Position numbers and translations under genes: made by a program. Below the pieces are notes generated by a model. The model saw only the letters and a list, made by a program, of their open reading frames with translations. It ran no database searches and had not been told where the DNA came from. Shown here piece by piece: positions 27,339 through 35,854 of a DNA stretch of 64,000 bases (position 1 is the stretch's first letter; every line of letters starts with the position of its first letter). This stretch comes from Poseidonibacter parvus (GTDB lineage: Bacteria; Campylobacterota; Campylobacteria; Campylobacterales; Arcobacteraceae). The stretch covers positions 1,116,001-1,180,000 of the forward strand of contig NZ_CP019070.1 of the NCBI RefSeq assembly GCF_001956695.1, written 5' to 3'.

Positions 27339-27768
27339 TATTGATGATAATTTAGATTTTAAACTTGATAATATTCAAAAAGAATTAATAATGACAAATT
27401 TAGACGAAGACGGAAAAATGTCTTGTCTAAAGGCGTTTAAAGTTGCACGTTTAATTGGACGAGAGCCAAAAGAAATGTCTGCTATTACAAAAAGTTTAGG
27501 TTTAAAGATAACAAATTGTGAGTTAGGTGTGTTTGGAAAGATTAAATTTCAAGATCCAAATATGGCAGTTTATAATAAATTAGAAGAAAACTATAATGGG
27601 AAGAAAAGACTTGGTTGTGAAATTCTATGGGAAGAAGCTAAGAAAACTTCTTTACGTACAGTAGGTTCTACAGTTAAGGGTACTGATATTGATGTAGTAC
27701 ATTGTCAACTTGGATGTTTTAGAGAAAAACAAGGACATAAAGCGGGACATCATGAAAGTAAAAGTTAA
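27331..27768 (+). CDS. Conserved hypothetical protein between fdhD and modE
   Basis: This 145-residue soluble protein overlaps fdhD at its start and the ModE-like gene at its end, so it is translated as part of the maturation operon. Residues about 25-75 (MSCLKAFKVARLIGREPKEMSAITKSLGLKITNCELGVFGKI) look like a helix-turn-helix-like or ferredoxin-like module, and this part is partly repeated near the C-terminus (LRTVGSTVKGTDIDVVHCQLGCFREK). Both contain the pattern 'C(E/Q)LG'. Cys residues near 28, 63, 98, 129 and 133 could bind a metal. I do not recognise the family. Confidence 0.7.
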   Translation: MSSIDDNLDFKLDNIQKELIMTNLDEDGKMSCLKAFKVARLIGREPKEMSAITKSLGLKITNCELGVFGKIKFQDPNMAVYNKLEENYNGKKRLGCEILWEEAKKTSLRTVGSTVKGTDIDVVHCQLGCFREKQGHKAGHHESKS

Positions 27769-28126
27769 AATTTGGATTGAAGATGAAGAACAAAATCTAA
27801 TTTTTGGTGGTGGAAAAACTGAAGTATTAGAATTAATTGATGAAACAGGTTCTATTTCAAAAGCAGCTCAAAAAGTTGGGATGAATTATAAAAAAGCTTG
27901 GTCACATATAAAAATATTAGAAAAACATATTGAAGATGATTTAGTACATACAAATAAAGGACAAGGTGAGCTAAGTGGTAGCTCACTTACTCCAAAAGCA
28001 AGAGAAGTAATACAAACATATAAAATCTTACAATATGATATTAAAAAATATGCAGACAAAAGATATAAAGAGCTATTTTTGAAAGATAACAAAGAGATAC
28101 TAAAGATTAAAGAAGGTGAAAAGTGA
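27752..28126 (+). CDS. modE: Short ModE-family transcriptional regulator without TOBE domain
   Basis: The ATG at 27752 is the likely start (MKVKVKIWIEDEEQNLIFGGGK); an in-frame ATG at 27710 is internal to the upstream gene. The 124 residues match the ModE N-terminal domain: FGGGKTEVLELIDETGSISKAAQKVGMNYKKAWSHIKILE, then DDLVHTNKGQGELSGSSLTPKARE. The C-terminal molybdate-binding TOBE domain is absent, as in the short ModE reported from Campylobacter jejuni. It probably represses metal uptake genes such as tupABC downstream. It overlaps the next gene at GTGA. Confidence 0.87.
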   Translation: MKVKVKIWIEDEEQNLIFGGGKTEVLELIDETGSISKAAQKVGMNYKKAWSHIKILEKHIEDDLVHTNKGQGELSGSSLTPKAREVIQTYKILQYDIKKYADKRYKELFLKDNKEILKIKEGEK

Positions 28127-29112
28127 TTAAATTAAATTCTTTACAATACCCAAATGTGCAAAATTTGCATATATCAAATGAATTATCATTAGGAATATTA
28201 AAAAGTAATGATGAATATGAAAAACTTGAAAATAGTTTTAAAAAAGAATATTCATTTTCTAAGTTAAATACTTTTTCATTCTCTAAAAGTGGTTTTCTCG
28301 GACTATTTTTAGAATTAAAAGAAAAAGGGAAAATTGCTGTAAGTATTGGAGAATCACATGCAATTGTTCAAGCAGCTAAACAGTATGAAGCATTAGGCTT
28401 TGAACTTGATTGGATTAGCTTACAAAAAGATGGAAATATAAATGTAAATGATATTAAAAATACAAATGCAGATTTTATTTTTATCTCTTCTTATGTAATT
28501 GATACTTTTGTAAAAGTTGATTTAGAAGAAATCAAAACACTTAGCAAGGCTACAATTATTTCAAATGCAAGTGCACAGTTTTCATCTTTTAGTGATGCTG
28601 TTTATTTTGATGCATATAAATTAAGTGGTTATGCCTTATCTTCAGTTTTATTATATAACAAGGAATTATTTGAAGAGCAAGTTATTGGTTTTAAAGATGT
28701 AGCCTCTTTAATTGCTATTAGTGAAGGTTTAAAAATACAATCTTTTCATACTTCACAAAAAGATATTTTCAAGCAAAAGCTTATTGAGGCTTTTGGTGAG
28801 GATTTATACTTTTTTGTAGATTCAAAACAAACACTTCCTTTTTCTCTTCATTTTGCATTAAAAAACATAAAAGCAAGAGAAATTATTAGAACATTAGCAT
28901 TAAACTCTATTCATATTACAAATGGTGAAGGATGTTCTCTCGGTTTATCAATGCCTTCTCGAGTTATTCAAGAAATGGGATATGAAGAAATCATTTCAAG
29001 AAATGCAATTTCATTAACTTTTACACAAGAGTTTGAAGAAGAAGAGATTGAAAAAATTATAAAAACATTTGTAAAAAAATATAAACAAATAAAGGTTTTA
29101 AATGAGCAATAA
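28123..29112 (+). CDS. NifS-like class V PLP enzyme (putative cysteine desulfurase/selenocysteine lyase)
   Basis: The frame starts at a GTG overlapping the modE stop. The 329 residues follow the NifS fold order: GESHAIVQAAKQYEALGFELDWISLQKDGNI, then DAYKLSGYALSSVLLY with the probable PLP Lys166, then ITNGEGCSLG with Cys271, the only cysteine, at the catalytic Cys position. It is shorter than IscS (about 400). The Asp that contacts the PLP ring (HVDATQ in IscS) appears as Asn148 (ISNASAQ). The location after fdhD suggests sulfur supply to FdhD, or selenium supply to SelD. Activity is not certain. Confidence 0.75.
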   Translation: MIKLNSLQYPNVQNLHISNELSLGILKSNDEYEKLENSFKKEYSFSKLNTFSFSKSGFLGLFLELKEKGKIAVSIGESHAIVQAAKQYEALGFELDWISLQKDGNINVNDIKNTNADFIFISSYVIDTFVKVDLEEIKTLSKATIISNASAQFSSFSDAVYFDAYKLSGYALSSVLLYNKELFEEQVIGFKDVASLIAISEGLKIQSFHTSQKDIFKQKLIEAFGEDLYFFVDSKQTLPFSLHFALKNIKAREIIRTLALNSIHITNGEGCSLGLSMPSRVIQEMGYEEIISRNAISLTFTQEFEEEEIEKIIKTFVKKYKQIKVLNEQ

Positions 29113-30361
29113 AATGAATTTTTTAGATTTTCAAGAAGCTGTAAAAATTAGCTTAGATTTAGCAAAAACAACAACTCTAAAAGAAATAATACCAATTTCA
29201 AAAGCTTTAGGAAGAGTTGTAGGAAGTGATGTACTTTGTAAGAAGAACCTTCCTTCTTTTAATAACTCAGCTATGGATGGATTTGCTTTTAAAATCAAAG
29301 ATGCAGGAAAAACACTAAAAATCAAAAAAGTGATTTTTGCAGGTGATAAAGGTGATGATGTAAAAGCAATTTTAAAAGAGGAAGAATGTTATAAAATTAT
29401 GACAGGAGCAAAGGTTCCAAGTGATGTTGATACTATTATTCCAATTGAAAATTGTATAAATGCAAATGAACAAACTGTAACACTTCCAAGTGATTTAAAA
29501 GAAGGAAGTAATTTAAGATTAAAAGGTGAAGAGCAAAAAGAGGGAAATGTATTATTTAAAAAAGGTGAAGTTATAAACTCATCTCATATTACTCTTTTAG
29601 CTTCTCAAGGTCTTATGATGATTGAAGTTTTTAAGCAAATTTCAATAGCAGTTGTATCAACAGGAAATGAGCTTAAAGAACCTTGGGAAGAAGCAAATGA
29701 AGAAGAGATTTACAACTGTAACTCTTATGCTTTAGTTTCACTTTTAAGCGAAGCAGGATTTGACGCAACTTATAGTGGTGTAGTTCCTGATAATTTAGAA
29801 GAATCTATAAATTTTATATCTAATCTAAAAACTTATGATGTTGTAATTACTACAGGTGGTATTTCTATGGGAGATGCTGATTTTGTTGGTGAGGCATTTA
29901 TTCAAAATGGTTTAAAAACTGCTTTTCATGGTGTAAATGTAAAACCAGGACGTCCTATTATGATGGGAAGTATAGAACATGAAAATAAGCAAACTTTTGT
30001 AATGTGTTTACCTGGAAATCCACTAACAGCAATGGTAAATATGCAACTTTTTGCAATTCCTGTATTAAATAAAATACAAGGTAATAGTGGTTTTTACCAT
30101 GATATTTGTATTGCAAATAATGTACAAGAATTTAAAACAAAAAAAGGACGAGTAAATTTAGTACTTGGAAATCTAGAAAATGGAGGATTTAGCGTAACAA
30201 GAAACAATAAATATGGTTCAGGAATGATTACTGCTTTATATGAAAGTAATTGCATCTTAGTAACAGATGAGAACACTTCAAATATAGAGCAAAAGCAAAT
30301 GGTTAAGGTTATTAAATTTAATAACAAGTTATTACAAACACAAATAAATATATTTAATTAA
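29102..30361 (+). CDS. moeA: Molybdopterin molybdenumtransferase MoeA
   Basis: MoeA inserts molybdate or tungstate into adenylated molybdopterin. The 419 residues are typical. Visible blocks are LPSFNNSAMDGFAF, AGDKGDDV, IMTGAKVPSDVDTIIPIE, VVSTGNEL, the Moco-binding TTGGISMGDADFV, VNVKPGRPIMMG and CLPGNPLTAMVNM. It overlaps the NifS-like gene by 11 bases and precedes tungstate uptake, fitting a metal-to-cofactor supply for FdhA. Confidence 0.96.
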   Translation: MSNKMNFLDFQEAVKISLDLAKTTTLKEIIPISKALGRVVGSDVLCKKNLPSFNNSAMDGFAFKIKDAGKTLKIKKVIFAGDKGDDVKAILKEEECYKIMTGAKVPSDVDTIIPIENCINANEQTVTLPSDLKEGSNLRLKGEEQKEGNVLFKKGEVINSSHITLLASQGLMMIEVFKQISIAVVSTGNELKEPWEEANEEEIYNCNSYALVSLLSEAGFDATYSGVVPDNLEESINFISNLKTYDVVITTGGISMGDADFVGEAFIQNGLKTAFHGVNVKPGRPIMMGSIEHENKQTFVMCLPGNPLTAMVNMQLFAIPVLNKIQGNSGFYHDICIANNVQEFKTKKGRVNLVLGNLENGGFSVTRNNKYGSGMITALYESNCILVTDENTSNIEQKQMVKVIKFNNKLLQTQINIFN

Positions 30362-30375
30362 AAGGAAAAAATAAA

Positions 30376-31200
30376 ATGAATTTAAAAAAACTGGCTTTAC
30401 TTACAGCATCCGTGTCAATGGTTTTTGCAACAAGCTTAAGTGCAAAAGACTCATTAATGATGGCAACAACAACAAGTACTGATAATACAGGTTTATTAGA
30501 TTATTTAGCTCCTATTTTTGAAAAAGAAACAGGAACAAATTTAAAATGGGTAGCAACTGGTACTGGAAAAGCTCTTAAAATGGGTGGAAATTGTGATGTT
30601 GATATCTTATTTGTTCATGCACCTGCATCTGAGAAAAAATTTATAGCTACTGGATTTGGTGTTGATAGAAAGCAAGTTATGTATAATGATTTTGTAATAG
30701 TAGGACCAAAAAAAGATCCAGCAATGGTAAATGGAATGACTCCAAGTGATGCTTTACAAAAAATCAAAACTAACAAATCAAACTTCTTCTCACGTGGTGA
30801 TAATTCAGGAACGAATAAAAAAGAACTTTCTTTATGGAAAAATGCAAATGTAGATACAAAAGCTGAATCTTCATGGTATGTTCAAACTGGTCAAGGAATG
30901 CTAAGAACTATCAATATGGCATCTGAAAAAGGTGGATATACAATGACTGATAGAGGTACTTGGATTAAATATATGTCACAAACTGGTGATAAAAATATGA
31001 TGAAAGTAGTAGTTGAGGGTGATAAATCATTATTCAATCAATACTCTGTTGTTTCTATTAATAAAGAAAAATGTGCAAATGTAAAACCAGAACTTGCAAA
31101 AAAATTCACAAACTGGGTTGTTTCACCAACTACTCAAAAAACAATAGCTGACTTTAGATTATTAGGTCAAGCTTTATTTATTCCAAACGCTGATAAATAG
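30376..31200 (+). CDS. tupA: Tungstate ABC transporter substrate-binding protein TupA
   Basis: The 274-residue periplasmic protein has a signal peptide (MNLKKLALLTASVSMVFATSLSAK) and the TupA signature MATTTSTDNTGLLDYLAPIFE, with a VATGTGKALKMGGNCDVDILFVHAP block and the SRGDNSGTNKKEL oxyanion loop. TupA binds tungstate with very high affinity in related bacteria. Tungsten is probably destined for FdhA. Ribosome site AAAGGAAA precedes the ATG. Confidence 0.95.
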   Translation: MNLKKLALLTASVSMVFATSLSAKDSLMMATTTSTDNTGLLDYLAPIFEKETGTNLKWVATGTGKALKMGGNCDVDILFVHAPASEKKFIATGFGVDRKQVMYNDFVIVGPKKDPAMVNGMTPSDALQKIKTNKSNFFSRGDNSGTNKKELSLWKNANVDTKAESSWYVQTGQGMLRTINMASEKGGYTMTDRGTWIKYMSQTGDKNMMKVVVEGDKSLFNQYSVVSINKEKCANVKPELAKKFTNWVVSPTTQKTIADFRLLGQALFIPNADK

Positions 31201-31220
31201 ACAAAAGGTTTTAATAGAAA

Positions 31221-31916
31221 ATGAATTTATTCACCGATGGTTTTAATGAGGCAATTGATTTATTAGTCTCAGGTAATGAGAGTGTGTACTCTGCAATTAC
31301 TACAACTATAACTGTGTCATCATGGTCTTTACTAATTAGTTTAGCAATAGGGCTTCCTTTAGGATTTGCTCTTGGTTATTATAACTTTTTTGGTAAAGCA
31401 GTAATAAGAACTATTGTTGATACGCTTCTAGCCTTACCAACAGTAGTAATTGGTCTTATTGCATATACTATGCTTTCGCAAGCTGGGCCATTTGGTGAGT
31501 ATAATTTACTATTTTCACAACAAGCAATAATAATAGGTCAAATAGTACTAGGTTTACCTATTATAATTGCACTTACAGCAACTCAAGTTGAATCAGTTGA
31601 TAAAAGACTGTATACCTCTTTAAAAGGCATGGGAGCTAGCTCTTATCAAATATTAGTAGCAACTCTAGTAGAAGCTAGATTTGGTCTTATGACAGCTGCT
31701 ATGACTGCTTATGGAAGAATTATTACAGAAATTGGTATTTCGATGATGGTTGGTGGTAATATTAAATACCATACAAGAACAGTAACAACTGCAATTGCAC
31801 TTGAAACTGGAAAAGGTGAGTTTGTAACTGGTATTGCTTTAGGGCTTGTATTATTTGCAGTAGCATTGATTGTTAATATCGCATTATCATCTTTAAAAAG
31901 GAAATGGACACAGTGA
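31221..31916 (+). CDS. tupB: Tungstate ABC transporter permease TupB
   Basis: The 231-residue membrane protein has five to six helices and the EAA-type loop TSLKGMGASSYQILVATLVEARFGLMTAAMTAYGRIITEIGISMMVGGNI, typical of TupB/WtpB permeases. It starts 20 bases after tupA and overlaps tupC by 13 bases. Confidence 0.94.
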   Translation: MNLFTDGFNEAIDLLVSGNESVYSAITTTITVSSWSLLISLAIGLPLGFALGYYNFFGKAVIRTIVDTLLALPTVVIGLIAYTMLSQAGPFGEYNLLFSQQAIIIGQIVLGLPIIIALTATQVESVDKRLYTSLKGMGASSYQILVATLVEARFGLMTAAMTAYGRIITEIGISMMVGGNIKYHTRTVTTAIALETGKGEFVTGIALGLVLFAVALIVNIALSSLKRKWTQ

Positions 31917-32935
31917 GTACTTTGTATGAATTAGAGAATATCGAGCAACATTATGATGGTAAAAAAGTATTAAGTATAGATAGCTTATGTCTTGAAGAAA
32001 ATAAAATTATTGGTTTTTTTGGACCAAATGGTAGTGGTAAATCAACGCTATTTTCATTACTTTCTTTTATAGATAAGCCAACAAGTGGAACTTTACATTT
32101 TAATGGAATTGATAATAAACATATAAATCAAGAAACAAAACAAAACATAGTTATGGTTCCCCAAAATCCATATTTGTTAAAACGAACAGTATATGAAAAT
32201 GTAGCGTTTGGATTAAAGCTTAGAAAAGATTTTAAAGATATTGAGCAAAGAGTTGAAGAAGCTTTATCTTTAGTTGGACTTGATAGCTCATTTATCAATA
32301 GAAAATGGTCACAGCTTTCAGGTGGAGAAGCACAAAGAGTAGCACTTGCAGCAAGACTAATACTAAAACCAAAAGTTTTAATCTTAGATGAACCAACAAG
32401 TGGAGTTGATACAAACTCAGCGCAACTAATCAAAGAAGCGATTCTAAGTGCAAAACAAAAGTACAATACTACAATATTTATTTCAAGTCATGACCATAAC
32501 TGGCTAAATCATATCTGTGATAGTAGAGTAGCACTTTTTCAAGGTAATTTAGTAGAAAGTGGTAGTGTAAACTTACTTTTTGCACCATGGGAAAAAAGCC
32601 CTGAAGGAAATCTTGTAAAAGTATTTATAGATGGTCAAAGATTACTTATACCAAATAGCTATTCTAAAAAAAGAGACTCAGTAGTAATGATAAACTCAGA
32701 TGATATAGAAATCTGTAGAGAAAACTGTGATGATATGAAAAATTCTAATACTTTAATAGGTGAAATTCAATCAATAAGACAAGAGTCCTCAACTCAAAAC
32801 CTTCTAATAGAGTTTAGTATTGGAGGTATTTCTTTTAATAGTAAAATCACAAGAGAAGAAATGCAATCTCAGACCTTACTACCTGGTGATAAAATCCATG
32901 TGAATATTAATGTTGATGAGGTTTGTTGGATTTAA
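31904..32935 (+). CDS. tupC: Tungstate ABC transporter ATP-binding protein TupC
   Basis: The 343-residue ATPase has Walker A GPNGSGKST, signature LSGGEAQRVALAARL, Walker B VLILDEPTSG and His-loop FISSHDHNW. The C-terminal 110 residues, ending in NINVDEVCWI, resemble a TOBE/MOP regulatory domain. An alternative GTG start lies at 31913. With tupA and tupB it forms the tungstate importer. Confidence 0.93.
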   Translation: MDTVSTLYELENIEQHYDGKKVLSIDSLCLEENKIIGFFGPNGSGKSTLFSLLSFIDKPTSGTLHFNGIDNKHINQETKQNIVMVPQNPYLLKRTVYENVAFGLKLRKDFKDIEQRVEEALSLVGLDSSFINRKWSQLSGGEAQRVALAARLILKPKVLILDEPTSGVDTNSAQLIKEAILSAKQKYNTTIFISSHDHNWLNHICDSRVALFQGNLVESGSVNLLFAPWEKSPEGNLVKVFIDGQRLLIPNSYSKKRDSVVMINSDDIEICRENCDDMKNSNTLIGEIQSIRQESSTQNLLIEFSIGGISFNSKITREEMQSQTLLPGDKIHVNINVDEVCWI

Positions 32936-33186
32936 AATTTCAATGAGTCTATGAATTAAGCTACTAGAAAGAATTAATACATCTTTGAGTAAATCAAATG
33001 GTACTTCAAAAACTTCTGGAGAATTAATATCTGAAGTAACTGACAAAGCCAATTTAGTTAATGAGAAACAAACTTGGGAGTTATTTGAAGATAAAAAATG
33101 ATATTGAATGTATGAAGCAATGCTTACAAAATAAATACTTAACAAGGTGTTTTAATAAATTCAAAAGAATTATTTCACAGAATTCC
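32936..33186 (+). pseudogene. Non-coding gap with a possible gene remnant
   Basis: There is no intact gene in the roughly 300 bases between tupC and the rhodanese gene. On the plus strand, 32960-33101 reads as 46 codons without a start (LLERINTSLSKSNGTSKTSGELISE... and ...KQTWELFEDKK) ending in TGA. The TWELF near the end recalls the (N/D)WExF tail of chemoreceptors, so this may be a decayed chemoreceptor or other gene end. The reading is short and could be chance. Confidence 0.3.
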
Positions 33187-33234
33187 GGGGACGTTTACTT
33201 AATTAATTAAGTAGTTAAATTAGTAAACTATCCC
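33187..33234. repeat. Imperfect inverted repeat, terminator or element end
   Basis: GGGGACGTTTACT (33187-33199) and AGTAAACTATCCC (33222-33234) pair at 10 of 13 positions around an AT-rich loop with AATTAATTAATT-type sequence. A T-run follows on the plus strand. It could be a bidirectional terminator for the convergent genes, or a relic of a small mobile element end. Confidence 0.45.
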
Positions 33235-33243
33235 TCTTTTTTA

Positions 33244-33834
33244 CTAATGTTTAAAATTTGTAAAGTACATTTTCTCTTTATTTAATTTATTACTCCATGG
33301 TAACCCTGAATTTTTCCATCCATTTTCCAATCTAAAACCTTTTTTATCACCAGTTTTAGTTTTTGAACCTTCAAATCCATCTGTTACAACATAAACTTTT
33401 GAATATCCATGACCTTCTAATAATTTAGTTGCAGGTGCACCTCTTGTTCCACCACTTCTACACATAATCAAAATAGGTGTGTCTTTTGACATACCTTTCA
33501 TTTTTAATGCATTCGCAATATCTTCTTCAAAATATTTATTTTTTTCTAATTTAAATACAGGTTTTTTACTGTGCCACTCATTTGTATTAGTAGTCATAAA
33601 TGGAATATTATAATCTACGACATCAGTAAAACCTACAAACATGATTTCCACAGGATCACGAACATCTATAAATAAAACATTATCTGGATCAGCTTTTTTC
33701 ATTGAATTAGCTTCTTTAGCATCCACATATAAGCCCCATTTCGTTTGTTTTTTTGGTGATGTTGGTGTAGGTGCTGATAGTAAAGCACTACTCATAACTA
33801 TTGATAATAATGTTGTAATTAATATTTTTTGCAT
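33244..33834 (-). CDS. Periplasmic rhodanese-like protein
   Basis: The 196-residue protein has a signal peptide (MQKILITTLLSIVMSSALLSA) and one rhodanese domain: VLFIDVRDPVEIMF, and an active-site loop ILIMCRSGGTRGA with catalytic Cys. A loop insertion (VDYNIPFMTTNTNEWHSKKPVFKLEK) and a C-terminal NGWKNSGLPWS tail follow the pattern of exported single-domain rhodaneses in Campylobacterota. It would transfer sulfane sulfur in the periplasm. Ribosome site AAAGGAA precedes the ATG. Confidence 0.87.
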   Translation of the reverse strand: MQKILITTLLSIVMSSALLSAPTPTSPKKQTKWGLYVDAKEANSMKKADPDNVLFIDVRDPVEIMFVGFTDVVDYNIPFMTTNTNEWHSKKPVFKLEKNKYFEEDIANALKMKGMSKDTPILIMCRSGGTRGAPATKLLEGHGYSKVYVVTDGFEGSKTKTGDKKGFRLENGWKNSGLPWSNKLNKEKMYFTNFKH

Positions 33835-34053
33835 ATTTTTCCTTTTAATCTGATTTTTAAAATTATATATAATTATTCTTAAACTTAGCCAAATTATTAT
33901 AATTATAAATTATTAATATAGTATAATTTTTAATTATAATAGTAGGCGATTTGACAACTATATTACTTTATTTAAATACTGAATCAAGACTAATTATGTG
34001 ACAATACAAAATCAAAAATACTTAAAAAATATAAATATCAAGGAAATATTAAA

Positions 34054-34710
34054 ATGGAAACAAGTTATTCAAAAAAAAATCATCTAGAAATTAACACTAG
34101 TGTTTTATATAAATCTTCAGAATTCAAAGAAAGTGTGATGAAAGAATCGGCAGAAAAATTTGTACTTATTTCTCAAACGACAAGATATATGCCAGATATA
34201 AATCATAAAGGAGATTTTACTAATATTGTTTCATTTTTTGACAAAATGAAAGAAGAATATCTAAACGAGAGCTCTTATAAAAATATATTTAATGGATGGG
34301 AAGAAGAGCCTTCAAAGCTAGTTTCCTTTTTAACTCCTCTGTATCATATGGGGTATTTTTTACTTTTAGCAGATATTTCAAATAATAAAGATTTAAAAAA
34401 TAAACTTAAAAACAGAGCTTCAAGTTTTTTAAGAACTTACTATAAATTTGAAGAATATCAAGCTATTATCGCTGCTAATGAAGATGCAAAAGTAAATATA
34501 AAATCTTTAGATTTTAAAGGGTTAATTGCTCAATGGATGTCTTTTATCAATTCATTTTTAAGTGATTTTTCTGTTTATTTAATCAAATCAAATCAAAAAA
34601 TGACTAGTGAAAATAAAGATGAAATAGAATTAAATTTTAAAAATTTAATGAAAGATATTAAACCAAAAACTCTTAATATTAATGAAGAGGTTTTGACTTA
34701 CTTAAAATAG
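34054..34710 (+). CDS. Hypothetical helical protein
   Basis: The 218-residue soluble protein has no signal peptide. It is helical and rich in Lys, Glu, Ser and Phe. Two hydrophobic stretches (LTPLYHMGYFLLLADIS, and LIAQWMSFINSFLSDFSVYLI) are amphipathic rather than clearly membrane-spanning. Ribosome site AAGGAA lies upstream. It stands alone on the plus strand between minus-strand genes. I do not recognise it. Confidence 0.6.
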   Translation: METSYSKKNHLEINTSVLYKSSEFKESVMKESAEKFVLISQTTRYMPDINHKGDFTNIVSFFDKMKEEYLNESSYKNIFNGWEEEPSKLVSFLTPLYHMGYFLLLADISNNKDLKNKLKNRASSFLRTYYKFEEYQAIIAANEDAKVNIKSLDFKGLIAQWMSFINSFLSDFSVYLIKSNQKMTSENKDEIELNFKNLMKDIKPKTLNINEEVLTYLK

Positions 34711-34742
34711 AATTAATAGATGATTCATTTTCCTCAATGTAA

Positions 34743-35357
34743 TTAGATATGACCTGTTTTAACAAATATTATTGTTTCTTCTTTTACAAAAGGAAAATGT
34801 TCACTTAAGTGGGGGCTTCTTAGCCAAGTGTTTTTTACATAAGCTCCATATTCATCCATAAATGTACCACTTAAAACAAATATTTCTTCTCCACCCCAAT
34901 GTTTATGAGCTAAAAAACGTTCATTTTCTGGCCATTTTACTAAAGCAGTTTGATCAGATAAAGGCATAACCTCTAGATTACCTTGGCCTTCTAACCAATT
35001 TGTTTTTTGTGTATTGATAATAACTTGTTCATTATTTGAAAAATGATTAGTTTTTCTAAATATTACACATGTATTTTTTGAGGATACTTGGGCTTCATCT
35101 TCTTTTGAAAGTTTTAAATATGTACCTTTTTCAAACTCTCCATATTCATTAACATAAATACCTTCAAGTACGAATATCTCCACACTATTTATTAATGAGT
35201 TTTTATTTAAAACACTTGAATTATCTAGTTTTATTAAAGCTGTTTCTTGATTGTCTTTTATTGCTAAAATTTTTTTAAAGACATTTTCATATTTACTTTT
35301 TTCCCATATTAATTTATCTGTATTTATTAAAGCTCTTTTTTCATAATCACTATTCAC
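34743..35357 (-). CDS. Two-part cupin protein (ChrR-like)
   Basis: The 204-residue protein contains two similar cupin halves. The first reads 'SVEIFVLEGIYVNEYGEFEKGTYLKLS' and the second 'HKHWGGEEIFVLSGTFMDEYGAYVKNTWLRSPHLSEHFPF'. Only the second has the metal-ligand set (HKHWGGEE and a later His), so the N-terminal half is probably structural. This is the layout of ChrR/cupin_7 proteins. It is 11 bases after the next upstream gene, so they are co-transcribed. Confidence 0.8.
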   Translation of the reverse strand: MNSDYEKRALINTDKLIWEKSKYENVFKKILAIKDNQETALIKLDNSSVLNKNSLINSVEIFVLEGIYVNEYGEFEKGTYLKLSKEDEAQVSSKNTCVIFRKTNHFSNNEQVIINTQKTNWLEGQGNLEVMPLSDQTALVKWPENERFLAHKHWGGEEIFVLSGTFMDEYGAYVKNTWLRSPHLSEHFPFVKEETIIFVKTGHI

Positions 35358-35368
35358 AGTATTTTCCC

Positions 35369-35713
35369 TTAGTTACAATAAGGACAATCATAATCTGCAT
35401 CTTCAGGTTTTTTGGGATGCGTTTTATTGTCTAGTTTCTTTTTATCAAAAGCGTGATAATTTTTGCACTCTTTTACAAAAGCACTTTTAGGACTTGAGGC
35501 ATAGAAGAATTTAAATCTTTTATATTTACCAATCCAGTTTTTAACTTCTTGATTTAAATCTGTATCAGAACGACCAAAGTTTTGAACTACAAATAGACCA
35601 CTTTTACTTTCATATCCTAAAGCAAAGTTACCAGCTGATATTTTTGTGATTTCATCATCGACACTTTGATTTGTTAGAGCATGAGAACTTTTCATTCCAA
35701 TAGATCTTTTCAT
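35369..35713 (-). CDS. Conserved hypothetical protein with C-terminal CPYCN
   Basis: The 114-residue soluble protein has a central FALGYESKSGLFVVQNFGRSDTDLNQEVKNWIGKYKRF and a basic C-terminal part that ends DADYDCPYCN. The Cys pair resembles a short metal or redox motif, but with only two Cys plus one earlier (KECKNYH) no known domain is visible. It is in an operon with the cupin gene downstream. Function unknown. Confidence 0.65.
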   Translation of the reverse strand: MKRSIGMKSSHALTNQSVDDEITKISAGNFALGYESKSGLFVVQNFGRSDTDLNQEVKNWIGKYKRFKFFYASSPKSAFVKECKNYHAFDKKKLDNKTHPKKPEDADYDCPYCN

Positions 35714-35854
35714 TTATTTTCCTTACAATCATTTTTCTAAATGATATTGATATTAAGCGTACGATACCATCCTTTGCCTGAAAATATAGCTAATATGTAT
35801 TGTGATATAATTGCTTTTATATAAAGAAACAAAAGAACGAGGAACAATAAAATT

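Noticed and set aside
32879-33145. Minus-strand 88-residue frame after tupC
   Set aside because: It overlaps the tupC end, has no ribosome site and no recognisable protein features.
33835-34053. Possible small gene or RNA in the gap between rhodanese and the 218-residue protein
   Set aside because: The stretch is AT-rich with no open frame carrying a ribosome site and no stable hairpin; it probably holds only the two divergent promoters.
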